From positions 3,610,435-3,674,434 of the forward strand of contig OY282420.1 of assembly GCA_958295955.1 (NCBI GenBank): a stretch of 64,000 bases of DNA, written 5' to 3'. Under the pieces are notes generated by a model that did no database searches, had not been told where the DNA came from, and worked only from the letters and a program-made list of their open reading frames with translations. The position numbers and the translations under genes were made by a program. Below are positions 44,195 through 52,358 of the stretch, one piece after another. Numbering within the stretch: the stretch's first letter is position 1; each line of letters opens with the position of its first letter. Source of the DNA: an uncultured Bryobacterales bacterium. Its GTDB lineage: Bacteria > Acidobacteriota > Terriglobia > Bryobacterales > UBA6623.

Positions 44195-46066
44195 CTATTC
44201 GCTATCCACTACCGAAGCGCGGTGGATCGCCCAGGCGACGGCGCAGAGAGCCGCCAGCGACAAGCCCAGGCTGTCGAACACCGGAACGGGAATCTGCACG
44301 TCGGCGAGTTGCGGCAGCGTGCGCGGAACGGCAATCAAAATCCCCGCGATCGCCTCGCCGGCGATCAGCCCCGAGCCGATCAAAACGCCGTTATGCAGCG
44401 CCCCTTGCGATCGCCGCTTCAGCAGCGAGGAAATGACGCCGCCCACGAAAATCGGCACCATCAGCGCCAGCGGCAGGTAGATGCCCACGGCCACGGGCAT
44501 GACGTGCGCGCGGAAACGGCTTCCCGAGCGTTCCAGAAACGCATCCAGGACCAGCAGCGCGACGGCGATCCCGGCGCCGATCCAAACCATGTTCCAGGGC
44601 AAATCCGTACGGCCGAACATCGCCTCGGCGATCGACGCGAACAACGTAGCCTGCGGGGCGCGCAGCGCTCCGGGCGCATCGACGCCGATGCCGTAGGCGT
44701 TGTGCAAGAGCGTCAGAATCGGCGCAATGGCGAACGCCGGAACGATCACCCCGATAAACTGCGCGATCTGCTGCTTGCGCGGCGTCGCGCCGACCAGGTG
44801 GCCGGTCTTCAAGTCTTGCGACGTATCGCCGGCCGTCGCCGCCGCGCAACAGACCACGCCCGCCACGCCGAGCGCCCCCAGGATGCCGCCCGCGCCGGTC
44901 ATGCCCAGCAACAGCAGGACGCCCGCCGAAAACATCAGCGCGCATATCGTCATCCCCGAGACGGGGTTGTTCGACGAACCGACCAGTCCGCAGATATAGC
45001 TGGCCACGGCCACGAAAAAGAAAGCGGCGATCAGCATCGTCAGGCCCGCGACCAGCGCGACCGAGAACGAGCCGGTGACGGCGCGGTAGAGAACGAACGT
45101 CCCGGCGGCGGCGACGGCGAAGATGAGCGCGCTCGCCGGCATGGGGATGTCGCGGTCCGCGCCGGCGGATGTCTTCGTCAAACTCCCGCCCAACTGCCCC
45201 AAGGCCCGCCTCACGCCGGAACGAATCTTCCACATCGACGAAAAGCCGCCGACAATCATCGCGCCGACGCCCATGTAGCGAATCTGACCGCTCCACGCCG
45301 CCCAGGCGGCATCGAGCGCGGAGCCGTCGGGCAGGGGATTGTTCAGATAGTAAATCGGGATGGCGATCCCCCAGGCGATCAAGCTGCCGCCGAGCGCCTG
45401 AATCCCGATTTCGATGCCGACGATGACGCCCACGCCCAGCAGCGCAACCGACACGTCCGAACCCATGTAGAGCACCGCGCTCCCCGCGCGCCAGGCGTAC
45501 TCGACGGTTCCGCGGAAAATGGCGAACAAACCGATGCACGATTTGAAGGCCAGCCCCCCGAGCAAAGCCGCGGCGATGCGCGACAGCGAGCTTCCGCCCT
45601 TCTCTCCCGCTTCGAGAACCTGCGCGCAAGCAACCCCTTCGGGGTAAATAAGCTCCTTGCTCTCGACGATCAGAGTCCGCCGCAGCGGAATCATGAGCAG
45701 CACGCCCAGCACGCCGCCGAGCGCGCCGATCATGGTCACCTGCCAGTAATCGAAGCCGCTCCAGACGCCGGTGATAATCATCGCGGGGACGGTGAAAATG
45801 ATCCCCGCGGCGACCGATTCGCCGGCGGAAGCCATCGTTTGCACGATGTTGTTTTCGAGGATGCTGCCGCGGCGCAGAAGGCCCCGCAGAATGCCCATCG
45901 AAACGATCGCGGCCGGGATGCTCCCCGAGACCGTCATGCCCGCATACAGGCCGAGGTAGGTGTTGGCGGCGGTCAGCACCGTGCCGATCAGCAGGCCCAG
46001 GAGCAAAGCCTGACCTGAAAACTCGGGCGCGGAGCGCGCGCCGGCGTTGGCGGACATAAAGCACAT
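44195..46066 (-). CDS. OPT family oligopeptide transporter
   Basis: A 623-residue polytopic membrane protein with at least 14 hydrophobic segments. OPT markers are AANTYLGLYAGMTVSGSIPA near the start, YPEGVACAQVLEAGEKGG in the loop, and GSSNNPVSGMT in the middle. OPT transporters move short peptides such as glutathione derivatives, or metal chelates. It precedes ggt by 60 bases on the same strand, consistent with gamma-glutamyl peptide use. Met4 is an alternative start. The start region contains the -35 box of the divergent NHL gene. Confidence 0.92.
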   Translation of the reverse strand: MCFMSANAGARSAPEFSGQALLLGLLIGTVLTAANTYLGLYAGMTVSGSIPAAIVSMGILRGLLRRGSILENNIVQTMASAGESVAAGIIFTVPAMIITGVWSGFDYWQVTMIGALGGVLGVLLMIPLRRTLIVESKELIYPEGVACAQVLEAGEKGGSSLSRIAAALLGGLAFKSCIGLFAIFRGTVEYAWRAGSAVLYMGSDVSVALLGVGVIVGIEIGIQALGGSLIAWGIAIPIYYLNNPLPDGSALDAAWAAWSGQIRYMGVGAMIVGGFSSMWKIRSGVRRALGQLGGSLTKTSAGADRDIPMPASALIFAVAAAGTFVLYRAVTGSFSVALVAGLTMLIAAFFFVAVASYICGLVGSSNNPVSGMTICALMFSAGVLLLLGMTGAGGILGALGVAGVVCCAAATAGDTSQDLKTGHLVGATPRKQQIAQFIGVIVPAFAIAPILTLLHNAYGIGVDAPGALRAPQATLFASIAEAMFGRTDLPWNMVWIGAGIAVALLVLDAFLERSGSRFRAHVMPVAVGIYLPLALMVPIFVGGVISSLLKRRSQGALHNGVLIGSGLIAGEAIAGILIAVPRTLPQLADVQIPVPVFDSLGLSLAALCAVAWAIHRASVVDSE

Positions 46067-46094
46067 TGTAATTGCTTGCCGCCCGGCGTATGCT
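46066..46094 (+). promoter_or_regulatory. Candidate promoter of the NHL-repeat lipoprotein gene
   Basis: TTGTAA (46066-46071), a 17-base spacer and TATGCT (46089-46094), 14 bases before the ATG at 46109. It overlaps the first codon of the divergent OPT gene, so expression of the two could interfere. Confidence 0.42.
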
Positions 46095-46108
46095 GAATAT
46101 CTGTGAGC

Positions 46109-47116
46109 ATGGCCGAACGGAGCAGCGCAGCGGCCGTGATTCTCCTGTTGCCGGCCTGCGTTCTCCTGGCCTTATCGGCCTGCGGACAAAACGGCGCGCC
46201 GGCCGCCCCCGCCGCGCGCGGCGGCCCGGCGCTCGAGGCGCGGTTGAGCTTTCCCGCCGGCGTAGCCGTGGCCGGGGACGGCAACCTCTATATCGCCGAC
46301 CGTTTGGACCACCGCATTCTCAGGGTTGACGCTCGTGGAATCGTCGCTACCGCCGCGGGAACCGGCCGCAGCGGATTCGCCGGGGACGGCGGACCGGCCG
46401 TGCGGGCGCGGTTGAGCTTTCCCGCCGGCGTAGCCGTGGACGCGGCCGGCAATCTCTATATTGCCGACAGCCTCAACCGCCGCATCCGCAAGGTGGACGC
46501 CGCAGGGACGATCTCCACCGCCGAGAAGCAACGCAACGGCGGGAACCGCAAAGGCGCGGCAATGGACGCGGCGGGCAACCTTTACGTCGCCGATTGGTCC
46601 GGCCACCGCATTCTCAAGATCGACGCCGAGGGGAACGAGACCGCCGTCGCGGGGACAGGAGAAAAGGGATTCAGCGGAGACGGCGGCCCGGCGACCGAAG
46701 CGCGGCTGAACTTCCCCCGCGGCGCGGCGGTGGACGCGGCGGGCAACCTCTACGTCGCCGACTGGTACAACCACCGCATCCGCAAAATCGACGCCGGGGG
46801 AACCATCGCCACCGTCGCCGGCAGCGGGGACATCGGGGACTGGGGAGGCGGATTTTCAGGGGACGGCGGCCCGGCGGTCGAGGCGCGGTTATTCCGCCCC
46901 CGCGACGTGGCGCTGGACGCGGCCGGGAACCTTTACATCGCCGATACCGGAAACCGCCGCATCCGCAAGGTCGATGCCGCGGGAATCATCGCCACCGCCG
47001 CGGGCACCGGGGAGGCCGCGCCCGACGCAGCCCCCGGCCCGGCGCTCGAAGTCATGCCCGATCGCTTAGGCCCCGAGTGCGTGGCCGTGGACGGCGCCGG
47101 CAACATCTACTTTTAG
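46109..47116 (+). CDS. NHL-repeat lipoprotein, apparently truncated
   Basis: A 335-residue exported protein with a lipoprotein signal (VLLALSACGQ). It carries six NHL propeller repeats of the form FPAGVAVDAAGNLYIADSLN / HRIRKIDAGGTIATVAGTG. The chain stops inside the next repeat, right after VAVDGAGNIYF, where other repeats continue with ADxxNxRI. The propeller is therefore open, and no TIGR03437 domain follows, unlike the two related proteins at 50-54.5 kb. A GTG at 46103 would add two residues. It is either a shortened but functional variant or a recent truncation; the stop is followed by a hairpin and a repeat array. Confidence 0.82.
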   Translation: MAERSSAAAVILLLPACVLLALSACGQNGAPAAPAARGGPALEARLSFPAGVAVAGDGNLYIADRLDHRILRVDARGIVATAAGTGRSGFAGDGGPAVRARLSFPAGVAVDAAGNLYIADSLNRRIRKVDAAGTISTAEKQRNGGNRKGAAMDAAGNLYVADWSGHRILKIDAEGNETAVAGTGEKGFSGDGGPATEARLNFPRGAAVDAAGNLYVADWYNHRIRKIDAGGTIATVAGSGDIGDWGGGFSGDGGPAVEARLFRPRDVALDAAGNLYIADTGNRRIRKVDAAGIIATAAGTGEAAPDAAPGPALEVMPDRLGPECVAVDGAGNIYF

Positions 47117-47133
47117 ACCCCGCGCAGCGCGCA

Positions 47134-47151
47134 GCGCGAATTTTTTCGCGC
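47134..47151 (+). terminator. Hairpin downstream of the truncated NHL gene
   Basis: A perfect 7-bp stem (GCGCGAA / TTCGCGC) around a TTTT loop, 17 bases after the stop codon. The following tract (TTCCCCTT) is only weakly T-rich, so termination efficiency is uncertain. Confidence 0.4.
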
Positions 47152-47290
47152 TTCCCCTTGCAATGCGCGGAGAGATTGCGTGTATAATGCCGTTGCATGG
47201 CGATGACCGGAGCGAAGAAAACTTTTTCTGACGCTCGGCGCGAGCGCGGTTGCGCACGCGCTGCCGACTCTGCTACGCTGAAAAAAGGGC

Positions 47291-47522
47291 ACACCGGCAC
47301 ACCGGCACACCGGCACACCGGCACACCGGCACACCGGCACACCGGCACACCGGCACACCGGCACACCGGCACACCGGCACACCGGCACACCGGCACACCG
47401 GCACACCGGCACACCGGCACACCGGCACACCGGCACACCGGCACACCGGCACACCGGCACACCGGCACACCGGCACACCGGCACACCGGCACACCGGCAC
47501 ACCGGCACACCGGCACACCGGC
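47291..47522. repeat. Perfect 8-bp tandem repeat, 29 copies
   Basis: The unit ACACCGGC is repeated 29 times without a single mismatch. In translation every frame yields the same eight-residue cycle (HTGTPAHR on the plus strand, CAGVPVCR on the minus strand). Perfect identity over 232 bases implies recent expansion by slippage; a unit of 8 changes reading frame with each gain or loss. Confidence 0.97.
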
Positions 47523-47882
47523 AACAAGGTATAGCGCGGACGGCGCGCCGCCGGTCCGCGAGCCTTCCTTCCCCCTTTCGTCCGCCCTTGCGCGGCTTCC
47601 CGTCTGCGCCGCGCCGTCGTCTTTGGAACGGCGCATTTCGACGCCGCCGCGGCATGAGCAGGCGGCCGGAACTCCGCTGCAAGGCTCCCGTTCCTCGATT
47701 GCGTCTCGCGCATCCGTCGAACAACCCGTTGACGGATCGCCGCCATCCACGCGCAGCCGCGCTTCCCACCGACCGCGTATCGGGCAACTCTTGGGTTGCC
47801 CGAGCACTTTTCCTGCGCCCGCGCAGTTTCCATGCGCACGGCCGCGGCAGCAACAACCAACCGCACTTCAGGAGACAACACA

Positions 47883-48506
47883 ATGACTAATTTCCAACTC
47901 GATCTCACGGGATTCGAATTTCCCGAGAAATTGCCGAACAACAAGGCCAATTTTCGATTCATCGTCGATTTGCGATTTCGCGATGAGGATGACCGGCTCG
48001 CCACGGAACATGCCGTGATGCCGAGCCTCGACACCTTCTGGGAATGCGATCCCAGTCGGCACGACAAGCCGAACTATGTGCGCGCCAATGGCGATGGGAG
48101 CGAGACTGAACTCGCTAAATTTGAGATGGAAAAAATCGACCTGTGGGACAGACTGATCCTCCACGTGCAATGCAAAAGTCTTCACTCCATTCAGTTCAAG
48201 GTGATCGACGTCGATCGGAAAGACGCTTGGGACGCCGTAAAGAACGTTCTGGGGAAAATCGCCGAAGTCGTCATCGGTCAGACAAGAGCCTTCATCCTCA
48301 AGCAGGAGAATATGCCCTTCCGTACGGCAATGGGCGCCGCCGCGGACGATGTGCAATCTTTTCTGCTCAAGAAGCTGGCCGGGGGCGACCAGGTTCTGTT
48401 CAGAGGATCGCTGCAGAAGGACGAGTTGAAGAACGGTGCGGGGCTGATTAAGGGCCGCGGAACGAAAGGAGATTACAAGATCTCCTTTGAGGTCACCGAA
48501 GTCTAA
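47883..48506 (+). CDS. Protein of unknown function, first gene of the SUMF1/NHL operon
   Basis: A 207-residue soluble protein without signal peptide. The ATG at 47883 has a clear AGGAG at 47870-47874. The composition is balanced and less GC-biased than the neighbours. Segments such as FEFPEKLPNNKANFRFIVDL and LHSIQFKVIDVDRKDAWDAV suggest an alpha/beta fold; the C-terminus (VLFRGSLQKDEL, GDYKISFEVTEV) looks like beta strands. I recognise no family. It is followed on the same strand by two small membrane proteins. Confidence 0.72.
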   Translation: MTNFQLDLTGFEFPEKLPNNKANFRFIVDLRFRDEDDRLATEHAVMPSLDTFWECDPSRHDKPNYVRANGDGSETELAKFEMEKIDLWDRLILHVQCKSLHSIQFKVIDVDRKDAWDAVKNVLGKIAEVVIGQTRAFILKQENMPFRTAMGAAADDVQSFLLKKLAGGDQVLFRGSLQKDELKNGAGLIKGRGTKGDYKISFEVTEV

Positions 48507-48543
48507 TCATGCATCCGAACCTCGCTGACAGGAGGCAATCTCC

Positions 48544-48789
48544 ATGAGCAACTCCACTTCATCTCCGAATACCTCAACCCCCGGATTTCTGGACGACCAT
48601 AAAGGACAACCCTCGTCGATGCGGCTCATGAGCTTCGTAGCGCTCGCGATGTCGTTTGCGTTCGGGCTGATCGTGGTGCTCGCTCCCGGGGCCGACAAGG
48701 ACAATGGCCTGTATCTTGCCGTCGGTTTTCTGATCGCGGCGTTTGCGCCCAAGGCGCTGCATAAATTCGCGGAAAGCAAATTTCAATAA
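48544..48789 (+). CDS. Small two-helix membrane protein (holin-like), copy 1
   Basis: An 81-residue protein with AGGAGG nine bases before the ATG. A polar N-terminus ending in GQPSSMRLMSF leads into two hydrophobic segments (VALAMSFAFGLIVVLAP and GLYLAVGFLIAAFAPKAL). The DxxxxPSSMRLMSF start is shared with the next gene and is reminiscent of small phage-encoded membrane proteins often listed as holin-like. The function is not established. Confidence 0.68.
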   Translation: MSNSTSSPNTSTPGFLDDHKGQPSSMRLMSFVALAMSFAFGLIVVLAPGADKDNGLYLAVGFLIAAFAPKALHKFAESKFQ

Positions 48790-48807
48790 GAAAGGTAGGA
48801 AAATGTC

Positions 48808-49110
48808 ATGTTGAAGAAATATCTGGAAGACGATAACAAAAACCCCTCGTCGATGCGGCTCATGAGCTTCACGTCACTCTGGATGTCGTTTCCGTTTGCG
48901 ATAGCTGCAGTCTTTGATTTGCCCTTTGAGGATAAGACGGCCACTGAAGAATCCATGTGGATATTTATTTTCTATCTGGGCGGGGGGCTTAGCGGTAAGA
49001 CGGCACAGAAATTGATAGAGAAATTGATAGAGAAATGGGCGCCAAAAATAGAAGCAAATCCCAAGCTCCTAACAGAGCAAAGGGAAGACAACGAAGAGAA
49101 GAAATCATGA
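48808..49110 (+). CDS. Small two-helix membrane protein (holin-like), copy 2
   Basis: A 100-residue paralogue of the preceding protein. Shared features are an acidic start, NPSSMRLMSFTSLWMSF and two membrane segments (FPFAIAAVFDLPF and WIFIFYLGGGLSGKTA). It has an additional charged C-terminal helix (LIEKLIEKWAPKIEANPKLL). The DNA around the motif is almost identical in both genes (CCCTCGTCGATGCGGCTCAT), so the pair arose by tandem duplication. Its stop overlaps the next ATG by four bases. Confidence 0.7.
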   Translation: MLKKYLEDDNKNPSSMRLMSFTSLWMSFPFAIAAVFDLPFEDKTATEESMWIFIFYLGGGLSGKTAQKLIEKLIEKWAPKIEANPKLLTEQREDNEEKKS

Positions 49111-50009
49111 ACGCAAGACACATGGAGGCGGGCCGCAAGCGGCTCGCGTCGAGGATGCCGCTCGCATGGCCGGCGTTGTTTGCGGCCGTTGTTTTCTTGC
49201 TTGCGGCATTGCGGATTGCGTCGGGACAGGCCGGCGGCCGGCGGCCCGGCGAGGTATTCCAGGATTGCTCCGTGTGTCCGCAGATGATTGTCGTTCCGGC
49301 GGGGCGCTTCATGATGGGCTCGCCGGAGAGCGAGAAATACCGGCATGACGAAGAGGGGCCGGTGCGCGAGGTAACCATTCCGCGGGCGTTCGCCGTAGGG
49401 GTCTATGAGGTGACGAACGGAGAGTTCAGGGAATGCGTGAATGAAGGTAGCTGCGGCAGTAGTTTTTCCTTCGTCGGCACACGCAGGCATGCGCTGTACT
49501 CTAGATCATGGGACACTGCGCAACTGTATGTGCAGTGGCTGAGCGCGCGGACGGGGGCGGAGTATCGGTTGTTGAGCGAGGCGGAGTGGGAATACGCGGC
49601 GCGGGCGGGAACGACAACGCGGTACAGCTTTGGAGACGACATAGCGCCGGGCGATGCGAATTACGACGGCCGGCTGTATCACTACTTGGACAACGACTAC
49701 ATAGAAGGTTGGCGTAACGACTACAAAAGATATCCGACAGTAGGCAGCTATGCGCCGAACGGGTTCGGTTTGTACGACATGCACGGGGGCGTAGCGGAGT
49801 GGGTGCAGGACTGCTGGAACGATAACTACGCCGGGGCGCCGAACGACGGGAGCGCATGGGAGGCGGGGGATTGCCGCCGCCGCGTGATTCGCGGCGGCTC
49901 CGCGCTCGACAGCCCCATGGAACTCCGCTCGGCGGCCCGCTCTTGGTTCCAGCCGGGCCGCCGGAATGACCTCATCGCATTGCGCGTGGCCCGAACGCTC
50001 GCTCCGTGA
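49107..50009 (+). CDS. Exported SUMF1 (formylglycine-generating-enzyme-like) domain protein
   Basis: A 300-residue protein. Start ATG at 49107 overlaps the previous stop. After a membrane/signal segment (PLAWPALFAAVVFLLAAL) comes a complete SUMF1 domain: MIVVPAGRFMMGSPESEK, FAVGVYEVTNGEFRECV, YRLLSEAEWEYAARAGT, NGFGLYDMHGGVAEWVQDCW and RVIRGGSALDSPMELRSAAR. The paired Cys that true formylglycine-generating enzymes need are not clearly present and no sulfatase is nearby, so it is more likely a structural or binding member of the fold (C-type-lectin-like). The leader closely resembles that of the NHL protein at 52359. Confidence 0.86.
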   Translation: MNARHMEAGRKRLASRMPLAWPALFAAVVFLLAALRIASGQAGGRRPGEVFQDCSVCPQMIVVPAGRFMMGSPESEKYRHDEEGPVREVTIPRAFAVGVYEVTNGEFRECVNEGSCGSSFSFVGTRRHALYSRSWDTAQLYVQWLSARTGAEYRLLSEAEWEYAARAGTTTRYSFGDDIAPGDANYDGRLYHYLDNDYIEGWRNDYKRYPTVGSYAPNGFGLYDMHGGVAEWVQDCWNDNYAGAPNDGSAWEAGDCRRRVIRGGSALDSPMELRSAARSWFQPGRRNDLIALRVARTLAP

Positions 50010-50102
50010 ATCGTTGCATCTTTACTTGATGCAGTCGAATGGGCAATGAGATTTCGTTGGAGGGAAAGGGAAACATCGTGGGGTTGGGGAAGGAGATACG
50101 CA

Positions 50103-52322
50103 ATGTCTGACGCTTGCGGCCGGGAATCCGGGCATGGGTTCCGGCAATCCGCCGCCGCGGCGGTTCGCGGCGCTCTGCTGCCGAGGCTTGCCCTCTGCGC
50201 GGCGGCGGCGGCGGCCGCCGCTTCGGCGCAAACCGCGCCCGTTTACCGGATGGACACGATAGTCGGAGACCTGTCCTCTAATGCGTACGCAATCAAAGAC
50301 GATTCTCGTGCATGTCGTACGGACTTTGACGGCCACAGACTCCCCGGGGATGGCGGCCCGGCAAGTCAAGCGCTGCTTTGCGGTTACGACTACTTTTTCA
50401 GGACCATGACGACGGACGGCGCGGGCAACATCTTCTTTGTCGATGCGGGCAGAGTTCGCAGAATCGACGCCGCCACGGGCATCATCGACACCGTCGTCGG
50501 AAAAGGCACATTCGACTCGTTTTATGAAGAGTGGGTAAACCCCTATAGGGACAGGAACAGCGGCTGGTATTACGGAGGCCAAGCCATCGACGTTCCTGGA
50601 CTGGATATCCAGAACATCGCGGCGGATAGCGCGGGCAACCTCTTCATTGCCGTTTTTCACCGGGGCATCGACAGATATTACCGGGTCATCGACAGAGTCG
50701 ATGCCGCCACGGGCATTATCTCCGCCTTTGCCGGAGCCAACAAGAGGGGTGCGAGCGGAGACGGCGGACCGGCTACCGAAGCCGAAATTTTCGTCTCTAG
50801 CATGGCGCTGGACGGCGCGGGCAACCTCTTCTTTGCCGATTACAGCAATGCAGTCATCCGCAGAATCGATGCCGCTACGGGCATCATCAACACCGTTGCC
50901 GGGGGTGGAACAGACAGGAAGGGAGAGGGCATACCTGCCCTCGAAGCTTCCCTCACGACGACTGACAGCAGCAGCGGACCCCGAGATATAGCGGTGGACG
51001 GCGCAGGCAATCTCTTCATTGCCGCCGGCCCCACCCGCATCCGCAAGGTCGATGCCGCCACGGGCATCATCAACACCGTCGCCGGAAAAGACAATTTTCG
51101 ACGTTCGTACAGCTCTGACGACCCTGAATTGTTTGGAATCGGCGACGGCGGGCCGGCCGTCGAAGCTAGTTTCATCAGGATAGCGTTCATCGCGCTGGAC
51201 GGCGCGGGCAACCTCTTCATCAGCGACAGCGGCAATGACAGCCTCCGCAGAGTCGATGCCGCCACGGGCATCGTCGATACCATCGCCGGCGTCGCCGGCG
51301 GGGGGCCGCGACCGTACGCTGACGGCCTGCTGGGCCTGGAGTTTAGTTTCTATGGGCCCAGTCCAGTAGTGGACCGGGACGGCAACATCCTCTTTTTTCG
51401 CTATGGCGCTGCTTCTTTCTCCGGTCCTACGATCGGCCGCTTGACGCCGTGGACGGGGGGAGGCGCTCCGGCGATCGCCGAGGGCGGAGTCGTGCTGGCC
51501 GCCGGCACTCCCCTCGTGGAGCGCATCTCCCCCAATGCGCTCATTTCCGTCTTCGGACAGGATTTCGCGGCGCCGGGAGAGCCGGCGATCGCCGCCGCGC
51601 TCGACGCCTCCGGCAGGGTTCCCGTCAACCTGGCGAATACCTGCCTCGAGATCCGCAGAACACATATCTACGAGGAGGGAACATTCGCCTCTCCCATGCC
51701 AAGAGGTTTCGGGGACCAACGCGTTCCGCTGTTCCTGGTCTCCCCGACGCAGATCAACGCCCAGGCGCCGCACGATCTGACGCCGGGAGAGGTGGCTGTG
51801 CTGACGGTCGTGCAGGGCTGCGGGACGGCGGATGAGCTGCGCAACCCGGTTGGGGCGCTGGGGGCAATTGTTCCGCCTTCCCTCAAGGTCGCCGCCGTCT
51901 CGCCGGCCTTCTTCAACGTGGTCAACAACGCCAATGGGCGCAACCCGCTGGTGGCGCAGCACGGCGGCGGCCCGGCTCTGGTCGGTCCGCCGGAGTTGGG
52001 GGCGGCGTTCACCCCGGCCGCGCCGGGCGAGATCGTCACCCTCTACGGAACCGGTTTCGGGCCGACCGAGCCGGCGTTTGAGGCGGGCGTCGTCCCGGGC
52101 GTCCCGGCCGATCTGGCTTACCCGGTCTCGTTCCGCGTCGGCGGCAAGGCCGTTCCGCCGCAAGACGTGCTCTACGCGGGCGCGGCGCCGTGCTGCGCGG
52201 GACTGCACCAGTTCACGCTGCGCCTGCCCGCGGACCTGCCCGACGGCGACGCGGCCCTCACGGCGACCGTGTTGGGCGTCTTCACGCCCCAAGGGCCGTT
52301 CCTGGCCATTCGACGGCGGTAA
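50103..52322 (+). CDS. Secreted NHL-repeat protein with Solibacter-type C-terminal domain (TIGR03437)
   Basis: A 739-residue exported protein. An AGGAG at 50091-50095 fixes the ATG at 50103. After a signal region (ALCAAAAAAAASAQ) there are propeller repeats of the type IRRIDAATGIINTVAGGG / ALDGAGNLFFADYSN over about 430 residues. The final 260 residues form the TIGR03437 module: RISPNALISVFGQDFA, VPLFLVSPTQINAQAPHDL, FNVVNNANGRNPLVAQHGGG and EIVTLYGTGFGPTEPA. TIGR03437 is a secreted C-terminal domain known mainly from Solibacter relatives; its function is unknown. The protein probably lies at the cell surface or in the medium, plausibly through the type II system at 0-8.5 kb. Confidence 0.9.
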   Translation: MSDACGRESGHGFRQSAAAAVRGALLPRLALCAAAAAAAASAQTAPVYRMDTIVGDLSSNAYAIKDDSRACRTDFDGHRLPGDGGPASQALLCGYDYFFRTMTTDGAGNIFFVDAGRVRRIDAATGIIDTVVGKGTFDSFYEEWVNPYRDRNSGWYYGGQAIDVPGLDIQNIAADSAGNLFIAVFHRGIDRYYRVIDRVDAATGIISAFAGANKRGASGDGGPATEAEIFVSSMALDGAGNLFFADYSNAVIRRIDAATGIINTVAGGGTDRKGEGIPALEASLTTTDSSSGPRDIAVDGAGNLFIAAGPTRIRKVDAATGIINTVAGKDNFRRSYSSDDPELFGIGDGGPAVEASFIRIAFIALDGAGNLFISDSGNDSLRRVDAATGIVDTIAGVAGGGPRPYADGLLGLEFSFYGPSPVVDRDGNILFFRYGAASFSGPTIGRLTPWTGGGAPAIAEGGVVLAAGTPLVERISPNALISVFGQDFAAPGEPAIAAALDASGRVPVNLANTCLEIRRTHIYEEGTFASPMPRGFGDQRVPLFLVSPTQINAQAPHDLTPGEVAVLTVVQGCGTADELRNPVGALGAIVPPSLKVAAVSPAFFNVVNNANGRNPLVAQHGGGPALVGPPELGAAFTPAAPGEIVTLYGTGFGPTEPAFEAGVVPGVPADLAYPVSFRVGGKAVPPQDVLYAGAAPCCAGLHQFTLRLPADLPDGDAALTATVLGVFTPQGPFLAIRRR

Positions 52323-52358
52323 GGAAACCGCGGCATGACCGAGAAAGGAGTAAGCAAC

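Larger units (their letters stand above)
47117..47882. other. 766-bp gene-free region dominated by an 8-bp repeat
   Basis: Holds the hairpin at 47134-47151, a TATAAT box at 47183-47188 with a TTGCAA 19 bases upstream, the 8-bp array at 47291-47522, and about 360 bases of sequence without coding character before the next gene. All frames across the array are open because the unit contains no stop codon, so open frames here are not evidence of a gene. One plus-strand frame (47197-47886) would end overlapping the next ATG; its composition looks non-coding. Confidence 0.65.

Noticed and set aside
43568-46018. 816-codon plus-strand open frame
   Set aside because: It lies antisense to ggt and the OPT gene and is a codon-bias shadow: rich in Arg, His, Gln and Asp without a domain.
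47291-47522. Possible CRISPR array
   Set aside because: The 8-bp unit is contiguous with no spacers, so it is a simple tandem repeat.
47197-48067. Several overlapping open frames on both strands reading HTGTPAHR or CAGVPVCR repeats
   Set aside because: They exist only because the 8-bp repeat contains no stop codon in any frame. Flanking parts show no coding character or family similarity.
49107-50009. Annotation as a genuine formylglycine-generating enzyme
   Set aside because: No sulfatase nearby and no clear catalytic Cys pair in the C-terminal core. Kept as an SUMF1-domain protein only.
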